Below, piece after piece: positions 1-4,974 of a stretch of 5,039 nucleotides of DNA. A model generated the notes under the pieces. It was given only the letters and a program-made list of their open reading frames with translations, did no database searches and had not been told where the DNA came from. The number at the start of each line of letters is the position of its first letter. Position 1 is the stretch's first letter. Location of the stretch: the NCBI GenBank assembly GCA_902783615.1, contig CACZRQ010000158.1, positions 1 through 5,039 on the forward strand, read 5' to 3'. The stretch comes from an uncultured Bacteroidales bacterium (GTDB lineage Bacteria; Bacteroidota; Bacteroidia; Bacteroidales; Bacteroidaceae). The translations under genes were made by a program, and so were the position numbers.

Positions 1-1211
1 CCCAATACCACAATCAGCGCCGCCAGCGTCACGATGTTCAGTTCGATGCCCATCATATACATCACCGCCACACTTACAAAGGTGCTCAACGGGATAGTGA
101 TAGCAGCTACAATGGCCGAACGGATGGGGAACAATACCATCATCACCAGAATAATGATCGCCATCGAAATGAGCAGGTCGCGCAAAAAGTCGCTCACACT
201 CATGGCTACCACTTTGGGCTTATCGGCTATGCGGGTCACATGTACGTCGTCGGGAAGTTCCTCAGCAGCGAAACTGCTGAGCACACGTTCCACCTCTTGA
301 CCATACTGCACCACATTATTGCCAGGCGTCATCTCCATCGAGAGCAACACACAGGGATGCCCGTCCTGCTCAATACGACTCGACATGGGTTCGTATTCTC
401 GCACCACACGGGCCACATCTCTCACGCGTGCCACCTTGCCCGTTGCAGGGTCAGAGAAGACAATCTGGTTGGCAATCTCCTCTTCGCTATTCTCCTGTGC
501 TTCCACATGGATAGGCACTTGCTGGTCATCATCGCTGATAGAACCACTCATGGTGGTAATGCCCTGAGCCTGTAATCGCGAAAAAAGCATCTGCTGACCA
601 ATGCCGTATGCCTGCAAACGCTGGCGGTCTATATAAAGACTGATCTGCTCTTTCTGCTCTCCGAAGAGTTTTACATTCGCAACTGATGGGATGCGGCGCA
701 GGCGGTCGCTCAGGTCGTCGCTATACTGTTTCAGTTCGCGATAGCTACGCTGGTCACTTTCAATGGCGATGAGCAATGCCGAGGTATTACCAAAGTCATC
801 GTTCACCACGATGGCCAGCACACCACTGGGCAACTGTGCTTTATAGGCATTCAAGCCGTGCTTAATCTTCGACCACACCTCATCCTTGTTGTTCACGTCG
901 TCATTCAGCTTCACCATCACAATACACATGCCATTCTGCGACTGCGTGGTGGTTTTTACACGGTTCACCTCGCCAAAGGTAAAGAGGTAGCGCTCCAGAG
1001 GACGAGCCACTTGCTGTTCAACTTCCTCGCTGGTAGCGCCAGGATACACAGCCACTACCACCCCCTGACGGATGGTGGCGTGCGGGAACTCATCCTTCGG
1101 CATGATGTACATGCCGTAGACGCCCATCACAAACAGGATGCCTACGATGAGCAATGATATCGAGTAATGCTCCAAGGGCCATCGGAGCCAGTTCATCTTA
1201 TTTCCCATCAT
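1..1211 (-). CDS. RND-family efflux permease, inner-membrane pump subunit (N-terminal 403 residues; runs off left edge)
   Basis: This is the proton-driven inner-membrane pump of a tripartite efflux system (AcrB/MdtB-like superfamily), which exports drugs, bile salts or metabolites through an adaptor and an outer-membrane channel. The reading frame is open from the ATG at 1211 to the window edge. It begins MMGNKMNWLRWPLEHYS, then has transmembrane helix 1 (about residues 17-37) and the family start of the porter domain (PKDEFPHATI, VYPGATSEEVEQQVARPLE). A long periplasmic porter region follows, then helices 2 and 3 and the start of helix 4 (about residues 340-403, ending LNIVTLAALIVVLG). The edge falls where the conserved MxVDD proton-relay aspartates should follow, so they cannot be checked. 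AcrB has these at 407/408, so spacing from the N-terminus is normal. ATGs at 1208 and 1196 are alternative starts. It lies 58 bases downstream of the adaptor gene on the same strand, probably co-transcribed. The substrate cannot be told. Confidence 0.93.
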   Translation of the reverse strand, partial: MMGNKMNWLRWPLEHYSISLLIVGILFVMGVYGMYIMPKDEFPHATIRQGVVVAVYPGATSEEVEQQVARPLERYLFTFGEVNRVKTTTQSQNGMCIVMVKLNDDVNNKDEVWSKIKHGLNAYKAQLPSGVLAIVVNDDFGNTSALLIAIESDQRSYRELKQYSDDLSDRLRRIPSVANVKLFGEQKEQISLYIDRQRLQAYGIGQQMLFSRLQAQGITTMSGSISDDDQQVPIHVEAQENSEEEIANQIVFSDPATGKVARVRDVARVVREYEPMSSRIEQDGHPCVLLSMEMTPGNNVVQYGQEVERVLSSFAAEELPDDVHVTRIADKPKVVAMSVSDFLRDLLISMAIIILVMMVLFPIRSAIVAAITIPLSTFVSVAVMYMMGIELNIVTLAALIVVL

Positions 1212-1272
1212 TATCAATTGTCAATTATCCGCTCGGCTTTGCCGCTTGGCTCAGCCAAGAATTGTCAAATTA
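1210..1272. repeat. Heptamer repeat cluster in the adaptor-permease gap
   Basis: Three tandem heptamers, ATTATCA (1210-1216), ATTGTCA (1217-1223) and ATTATCC (1224-1230), begin at the permease start codon. A fourth copy, ATTGTCA (1261-1267), lies just outside the adaptor stop codon. The outer copies sit in near-identical contexts, AATTGTCAATTA (1216-1227) and AATTGTCAAATTA (1260-1272), so they flank a GC-rich core that can form two hairpins. The repeats are seen directly. That this is a copy of an interspersed Bacteroidales intergenic repeat family is my impression and needs a genome-wide count. Confidence 0.7.
1234..1259. other. Two adjacent small hairpins inside the efflux operon
   Basis: CGGC-TTT-GCCG (1234-1244) is immediately followed by CTTGGC-TCA-GCCAAG (1245-1259). 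These are perfect stems of 4 and 6 base pairs with 3-base loops and no bases between them. On the transcribed (minus) strand they would form in the mRNA between the adaptor stop and the permease start. No T-run follows, so a classical intrinsic terminator is unlikely. Possible roles are mRNA processing or stability control between the two genes, or simply the body of a REP-like repeat. Confidence 0.6.
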
Positions 1273-2292
1273 GAAAACGACCTTGGTTCCTTCGCTCAGT
1301 TTCTGATACCCCTCTGTAGCAATACGGTCACCAATGCTTAAGCCATCGATGACACTTATATAATTGCCTTGTGTCTGACCAATCGCCACTGTAGCACGAT
1401 GCGCCGTGCTGTCCTTAGCCACTGTCCACACAAACAAACTGCCATCGGATTTTTTCTGTACTGCTGTTACAGGAATCATCTTGCTGCCAATGGCCTGCGA
1501 TCCCTCAGAAATGAAACGGACACAGGCCACCATGCCGGGCAACAGCTTCCGATCGCCATTTGCCACATTAATTCTTATATCATACGTATGCGTGAGCGCG
1601 TCGGCCTGCACTCCCTTCTCAATCTGGCCTCCCTGATAACTTCCATTGATGGCTTCTACTGAAATACTTGTTGGAGTAGTGGCTTTGATGCCACCTATCT
1701 CTGCTTCAGGAACAGCCACTTTCACCTTGACTGTTGAGATGTCAAGGATACTCACTACAGCTTGCGACGGCAGGGCAGTCTCACCTGTTCCTATCAATTT
1801 CTTGCCTATGATACCACTGACAGGAGCCGTCAACCGGCAGTCGGCCAGATTCTTCTTCGCTACCTCCAATTGTGACTTAGCTTGTGCCACTTTGCTCTGT
1901 ATCTCCACCCATTGCACCTCGGGCAGTGATCCGTTGTCGTGCAGCATCTTATAACGCGCGAAAGCATCGTTGGCCTGCGTCATCTGGGCCTCGGCACCAC
2001 TCAACAGGTTACGCGCCTGTGTATCGTCCATTTCCGCAATCAACTGACCCTTACTAACGACCTGACCATCGTTCACCAACATGCGTTTCACTACGCCCAT
2101 GCCTGTGAAACTCACAGCCGTCGCTTCGCGTTCCTCAACCATACCCACATACGTCTGGGCATTGTCCACCATACCGGGTGATACCACCTGTGTTTTCACT
2201 CTCGTCGGAGCCTTCACGTTCTGCTCCTTCTTCTCACTGCAGCTGACAGCTAATAGCCAACAGCCAATGGCTAAGATTATTACCTTTTTCAT
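1270..2292 (-). CDS. RND efflux periplasmic adaptor (membrane fusion protein), lipoprotein
   Basis: This HlyD/AcrA-type adaptor links the inner-membrane RND pump to an outer-membrane channel. The 340-residue product starts MKKVIILAIGCWLLAVSCSE, a signal peptide with a lipobox ending at Cys18, so it should be lipid-anchored and periplasmic. The first half of the lipoyl (biotinyl-like) domain is at about 66-90 (GVVKRMLVNDGQVVSKGQLI). The alpha-helical hairpin is at about 91-153, Ala/Gln/Lys-rich and fairly short. The second lipoyl half is at about 151-184 (LTAPVSGIIGKK). The beta-barrel is at about 185-265 (including LLPGMVACVRF), and the membrane-proximal domain runs to the end (TEGYQKLSEGTKVVF). 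Length and domain order are normal for the family. I chose the ATG at 2292 over an in-frame TTG at 2316 because it places the signal peptide at the N-terminus; the TTG lies inside the promoter -7 box. It is the first gene of the efflux operon and is transcribed divergently from the AraC regulator. Confidence 0.95.
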   Translation of the reverse strand: MKKVIILAIGCWLLAVSCSEKKEQNVKAPTRVKTQVVSPGMVDNAQTYVGMVEEREATAVSFTGMGVVKRMLVNDGQVVSKGQLIAEMDDTQARNLLSGAEAQMTQANDAFARYKMLHDNGSLPEVQWVEIQSKVAQAKSQLEVAKKNLADCRLTAPVSGIIGKKLIGTGETALPSQAVVSILDISTVKVKVAVPEAEIGGIKATTPTSISVEAINGSYQGGQIEKGVQADALTHTYDIRINVANGDRKLLPGMVACVRFISEGSQAIGSKMIPVTAVQKKSDGSLFVWTVAKDSTAHRATVAIGQTQGNYISVIDGLSIGDRIATEGYQKLSEGTKVVF

Positions 2293-2303
2293 AACTAATG
2301 TAT

Positions 2304-2319
2304 ATTTTGCGTGCAAAAT
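2304..2319. repeat. 16-base palindrome overlapping the efflux promoter, candidate operator
   Basis: ATTTTGC-GT-GCAAAAT has perfect 7-base arms and a 2-base spacer. The right arm is part of the efflux -7 box and the palindrome covers the predicted transcription start. The left arm, read on the plus strand (TATATTTTGC), resembles a second -7 box pointing toward the AraC gene with one extra base. It could therefore be an operator for a dimeric regulator, a pair of face-to-face overlapping promoters, or both. Confidence 0.5.
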
Positions 2320-2321
2320 TA
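2314..2321 (-). promoter_or_regulatory. -7 box of efflux operon promoter
   Basis: The minus strand reads TAATTTTG, an exact match to the TAnnTTTG -7 element of the Bacteroidota primary sigma factor, and is followed by CACGC as is usual. Transcription would start near 2307-2311, leaving a short leader of roughly 16-20 bases before the ATG at 2292. No convincing TTTG -33 element lies at the normal distance upstream, so the promoter may be weak or activator-dependent, which would fit AraC-type control. Confidence 0.65.
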
Positions 2322-2340
2322 GGGAAAAATCAGCTATTAT

Positions 2341-2401
2341 TTATGTTCGATTTCACCTCTTTCTTTATCAATTTCATATAAAGATTCCAAAACGAACATA
2401 A
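2341..2401. repeat. 9-base inverted repeat with 43-base spacer, candidate regulator sites
   Basis: TTATGTTCG (2341-2349) and its exact reverse complement CGAACATAA (2393-2401) lie on either side of the middle of the divergent spacer. The arms contain GC-bearing TTCG/CGAA cores in otherwise AT-rich DNA, so they are less likely to be composition noise. The arm starts are 52 bases apart, close to five helical turns, which would put the two sites on the same face of the DNA and could suit binding or looping by a regulator such as the adjacent AraC-family protein. Confidence 0.45.
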
Positions 2402-2440
2402 TTCACGCCAAATAAAACATGAAATATGGAAAATAATAAG

Positions 2441-2448
2441 TAATTTTG
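2441..2448 (+). promoter_or_regulatory. -7 box directly before the AraC gene
   Basis: TAATTTTG is an exact TAnnTTTG match, followed by CAAC and then the ATG at 2453. If used, transcription would begin at about the start codon, giving a leaderless or nearly leaderless mRNA. No TTTG -33 element is visible at the usual 19-21 base distance. The box may be activator-dependent or a chance match, with the real promoter further upstream, for instance around 2301-2309. Confidence 0.5.
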
Positions 2449-2452
2449 CAAC

Positions 2453-3361
2453 ATGAAACAGCATGAAGAAGTAACTTTCAACACATTGGCCGACAATGAG
2501 GACATCCAGATTGGTTATTCCGACAACGACATTGTGGTGGTGGACAGCATACAGCAATTCACGGAAGTCAAGACAGCCCATGTGGCCATGAATGCTGTCG
2601 TCATCTGCACCAACGGCAAGGTACAGGCTCAGATGAATGGCATACAAATGGAACTGCATAAAAACCAAGTGGCTATTGTGCCACTGAATGTGACGGTGAC
2701 CGATGTGATGATTAGTCCAGATTTCAACCTGAAGGCCATGTTTCTTACCAACCGCATCCTTCAGAGTTTTCTGCGCGAAAAGATAAACATCTGGAACGAC
2801 ATGATGTATATCCATCGCCAGCATGTTGTAACAATGGACGAAGACGAGATTCTCTTCTACACCCATTTCTATGATATGTTTACACTAACCATTGCAAAGG
2901 GTAAGGACAATCCCCTGCAAACCTATGTTATCCAGTCGCTGCTACGTTCGGGCATTCTCGCGCTCTGTGGCCGGATGAAGCAAATGTTATCAACAGATAC
3001 CAACCAGGCTGGCTCTGCTGCTTTACGTGGCAATGTAAAACTGACATCTAAAGTCCACTTCCAGTACTTCCTTGATTTGTTGTACTCCAACGATGTGAAA
3101 CGCCACACAGTAGAAGCTTATGCCAGAGAACTATGTATCTCACCCAAATACCTCACGGCTGTTTGTAAGAAGATTTCTGGCAAGACCGCTAACGAATGGA
3201 TTACAGAACAGGTTCTGGAGAATATCCGATACTACCTACGTCAGACAGATTTAAGTATCAAACAGATTTGCGACAAGCTTGCATTTCCCAATCCCTCTTT
3301 CTTTGGTAAATACGTGAAAGATCATTTCGGAATGACACCCATAGAATTCAAGAATAGTTAA
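2453..3361 (+). CDS. AraC-family transcriptional regulator
   Basis: This 302-residue DNA-binding regulator has a typical AraC layout. The N-terminal half (about 1-180) looks like a cupin-type sensing domain (for example VVICTNGKVQAQMNGIQMEL at 49-68, then VAIVPLNV). The C-terminal about 100 residues hold the two helix-turn-helix motifs: the first at about 219-240 (YARELCISPKYLTAVCKK), the second at about 268-291, running into the family signature FFGKYVKDHFGMTPIEFK (283-300). The protein ends two residues later, the normal AraC end, so the gene is complete. The ATG at 2453 is the only good start nearby, and the upstream DNA is A-rich rather than carrying a Shine-Dalgarno sequence, as usual in this phylum. 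It is transcribed away from the efflux operon across a 160-base spacer. I infer that it regulates the pump and perhaps itself. The ligand is unknown. Known relatives include activators of efflux pumps, but no specific ortholog was recognised. Confidence 0.93.
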   Translation: MKQHEEVTFNTLADNEDIQIGYSDNDIVVVDSIQQFTEVKTAHVAMNAVVICTNGKVQAQMNGIQMELHKNQVAIVPLNVTVTDVMISPDFNLKAMFLTNRILQSFLREKINIWNDMMYIHRQHVVTMDEDEILFYTHFYDMFTLTIAKGKDNPLQTYVIQSLLRSGILALCGRMKQMLSTDTNQAGSAALRGNVKLTSKVHFQYFLDLLYSNDVKRHTVEAYARELCISPKYLTAVCKKISGKTANEWITEQVLENIRYYLRQTDLSIKQICDKLAFPNPSFFGKYVKDHFGMTPIEFKNS

Positions 3362-3387
3362 ATAGCATTGCCTATCATCTGATTTAG

Positions 3388-3549
3388 GTTCTCCCTTACA
3401 TGCTTGCCTTCGCCGCAGGTGCTATGTTTTATGTTGTGGTCGAGGAACTTATCCCAGAAGCCTCCAGCGGTCAGCACTCTAATCTCAGCACTATCGGCTT
3501 TGCCATTGGTTTCGTCCTGATGATGGTGCTCGATGTGGTAATGGGATAA
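3388..3549 (+). pseudogene. 3'-terminal remnant of a ZIP-family metal (zinc) transporter
   Basis: The frame reads VLPYMLAFAAGAMFYVVVEE and continues LIPEASSGQHSNLSTIGFAI, then GFVLMMVLDVVMG and a TAA at 3547-3549. This matches the last part of ZIP/ZupT-type divalent metal transporters: the LPY-LAFAAGAM-Y helix, the metal-site-like VVEELIPEA motif, a short His-containing loop, and a final hydrophobic helix. A whole member is about 250-270 residues; only about 53 remain. The frame is closed on the left by TAG at 3385-3387, and only 26 bases separate the fragment from the AraC stop codon, so the rest of the gene is absent. A 49-codon frame from the ATG at 3400 could in principle be translated, but two helices alone should not transport. 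I read it as a decayed or deleted gene, or a scar of rearrangement or misassembly. The family call is from recognised motifs, not a search. Confidence 0.8.
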
Positions 3550-3777
3550 ATTATGGATTCAAGTTTCTCTATGTGTTTTTAACCACTCTTTTATCCCTAA
3601 TCTTTTCACTATTTGATTTTTTCTTCGTACTTTTGCACCATGAATGGCGCTTGACCGTAGGGGGTGGCCCGCAATAGTGCTGCCCGTAATTCCGTGGCGA
3701 TGAAGGCTCCAGTTCAAACAGCGACGTATGGGACAAGGAATAGTCAATAATAAACAACAATTGTAACTCAAAACGTA
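3550..3777 (+). other. Intergenic region and leader before the GH3 gene
   Basis: This is a 228-base stretch without a recognisable gene. The first 75 bases are T-rich with nothing identifiable. A -7 box follows at 3628-3635, then a roughly 135-140 base leader that is distinctly more GC-rich up to about 3735 and turns A-rich just before the ATG at 3778. The leader contains a tiny ATG frame of 4 codons at 3640 and a 19-codon frame at 3644-3703 (MALDRRGWPAIVLPVIPWR). Neither resembles a known peptide. I could not match the leader to any riboswitch class from conserved bases. Confidence 0.5.
3628..3635 (+). promoter_or_regulatory. -7 box of the GH3 gene promoter
   Basis: TACTTTTG followed by CACC is an exact match to the Bacteroidota TAnnTTTG -7 element with its common downstream context. 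A TTTG lies at 3612-3615, but only 12 bases upstream, shorter than the usual 19-21 base gap; a TTTT at about 3603-3606 is nearer the right distance. Transcription would start near 3640, leaving a leader of about 135-140 bases. Confidence 0.65.
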
Positions 3778-4974
3778 ATGAAAAAGCGTGTTCTATGGAT
3801 GCTGATCGCCGTCCTGACTTGCGGTCTTGTGCTGACATCGTGCTCAAATGATGATAATGATGCTGTAGCGCCGCCAGTGGATGAGGTGGAAGCACAGCTG
3901 CAGCAGATGACGCTGCGCGAAAAGGTAGGCCAGATGTTCTATATCCGCATGGAGTCACTCGACCCCACGATAGAATGGACCACATTCGATGACTTGGCAG
4001 CCCTCAAGAATCAGGAGGTGACAGAGAAGATGAAGCATACCAACGAGCAGTACCCGGTGGGCGGCATCATCCTCTATGCCTGGAACATCGAGGACGAGGC
4101 ACAGCTGGCCCGTATCATCCCGCAGGTGCGCTCATTGAACGGCCATCCGCTGCTCTGCATCGACGAGGAAGGAGGCCGCGTGGCACGTATTGCCAACAAT
4201 ACTAATTTCGATGTCAAAAAATACGAGTCGATGGCTGCTATTGGTGCCACTGGCGACCCGCAGAACGCCTACGAATGCGGCAACACCATCGGCACTTATC
4301 TGAAGCGCTACGACTTTGACATCGACTTCGCTCCCGTGGCCGATGTGAACACCAATCCCGAGAACATCGTCATCGGTCCCCGTGCCTTCAGCGATGACCC
4401 TGCCGTAGCCGCGCCGATGGTGACCAGCTACCTGCAAGGCTTGAAGGATGCGGGCATCACGGGCTGCATCAAGCATTTCCCCGGCCATGGTGACACGACG
4501 GCCGACACGCACACGGGTTACGCACAGTCGCTGAAGACTTGGGATGAGATGAAGGCCTGCGAGATGGTGACCTTCCGTGCAGGCATCCAGTGGGGCTGCC
4601 AGCTCATCATGACAGCCCACATCGCCGTGCCTAATGTTACTGGTTCTACCATTCCCTCCACGCTGTCGTCTGTTGTCCTGCAAGACAAACTGCGCGGCGA
4701 GTTGGGCTATCAGAACATCATCATCACCGACGGTATGGAGATGGGAGCTATCACTCAGCACTATACCAGTGCCGATGCGGCAGTGGGCAGTATCAAGGCT
4801 GGTGTGGACATCGTGCTTGGCCCTCGCAATTTCATCGAAGCATTTGATGCCGTTGTCGCTGCCGTGAACAACGGCACTATCAGCGAAGACCGCATCAACC
4901 AGAGCGTACGACGCATACTGACACTCAGATTAGGAATGAATAGAACATATAAAGTATCTTTGAGTACACGCTGA
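3778..4974 (+). CDS. NagZ-like glycoside hydrolase family 3 lipoprotein (probable beta-N-acetylglucosaminidase)
   Basis: This is a single-domain GH3 enzyme, likely removing terminal beta-linked GlcNAc from muropeptides or other glycans. Residues 1-22 form a lipoprotein signal peptide ending LVLTSC (Cys22); the next residues SNDDND are acidic, resembling the Bacteroidota signal for lipoprotein export to the cell surface. The TIM-barrel domain starts at about 40 (QMTLREKVGQMF). It contains LLCIDEEGGRVARI (125-138), FAPVADVNTNP (184-194), KHFPGHGDTTADTHTGYA (232-249) and IITDGMEMGAI (315-325). By analogy with NagZ, Asp243-Thr-His245 is the Asp/His general acid-base dyad (usually DSH) and Asp318 the nucleophile, so it should be active. 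No C-terminal beta-lactamase-like or second GH3 domain is attached. The native homology ends near residue 386 (VRRILTLRLG). The last 12 or so residues, up to the TGA at 4972, read out of frame into ferritin DNA, so the original stop seems lost. Substrate is inferred from family only; other GH3 beta-glycosidase activity is possible. Confidence 0.9.
   Translation: MKKRVLWMLIAVLTCGLVLTSCSNDDNDAVAPPVDEVEAQLQQMTLREKVGQMFYIRMESLDPTIEWTTFDDLAALKNQEVTEKMKHTNEQYPVGGIILYAWNIEDEAQLARIIPQVRSLNGHPLLCIDEEGGRVARIANNTNFDVKKYESMAAIGATGDPQNAYECGNTIGTYLKRYDFDIDFAPVADVNTNPENIVIGPRAFSDDPAVAAPMVTSYLQGLKDAGITGCIKHFPGHGDTTADTHTGYAQSLKTWDEMKACEMVTFRAGIQWGCQLIMTAHIAVPNVTGSTIPSTLSSVVLQDKLRGELGYQNIIITDGMEMGAITQHYTSADAAVGSIKAGVDIVLGPRNFIEAFDAVVAAVNNGTISEDRINQSVRRILTLRLGMNRTYKVSLSTR

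Larger units (their letters stand above)
2293..2452. promoter_or_regulatory. Divergent control region between efflux operon and AraC gene
   Basis: This 160-base AT-rich spacer lies between the start codons of the adaptor gene (leftward) and the AraC-family gene (rightward). It contains one exact TAnnTTTG box facing each gene, a 16-base palindrome over the leftward box, and a 9-base inverted repeat with arms 43 bases apart. No open frame or RNA gene was seen in it. A transcription factor gene placed divergently from a pump operon commonly controls it, and itself, from the shared spacer; that is inference here. Confidence 0.8.

Noticed and set aside
34..1157. Several plus-strand frames over the left 1.2 kb
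   Set aside because: They are all opposite a continuous minus-strand frame with unmistakable RND permease sequence.
1234..1259. Intrinsic terminator between adaptor and permease genes
   Set aside because: The hairpins have short stems and no U-tract follows on the transcribed strand; the genes are expected to be co-transcribed.
2293..2316. Upstream TTG start giving the adaptor eight extra residues (MHAKYTLV)
   Set aside because: The TTG is within the -7 promoter box and would put residues in front of the lipoprotein signal peptide; the ATG at 2292 fits better.
2371..2425. ATTTCAT (2371-2377) / ATGAAAT (2419-2425) inverted repeat as a third operator
   Set aside because: Seven-base AT-rich arms are expected by chance in DNA of this composition, and they do not share a centre with the better repeats.
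2330..2866. Minus-strand 178-codon frame across the control region and the AraC gene
   Set aside because: It lies opposite the well-supported AraC coding sequence, has His-rich low-complexity content typical of an antisense shadow, and resembles no family I know.
3636..3777. Cobalamin or FMN riboswitch in the GH3 leader
   Set aside because: GCCCG-rich stretches were suggestive at first, but the conserved core bases of those classes are absent and the downstream gene does not fit.
4132..4761. Minus-strand 209-codon frame inside the GH3 gene
   Set aside because: It is antisense to conserved GH3 catalytic motifs; its Val/Asp/His-rich sequence is what the reverse of this coding sequence would give.
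3381..4934. GATTTAGG (3381-3388) and GATTAGG (4928-4934) near the two truncation points as a possible recombination repeat
   Set aside because: The match is only seven to eight bases with one gap and can easily occur by chance; there is no longer shared sequence at the two junctions.
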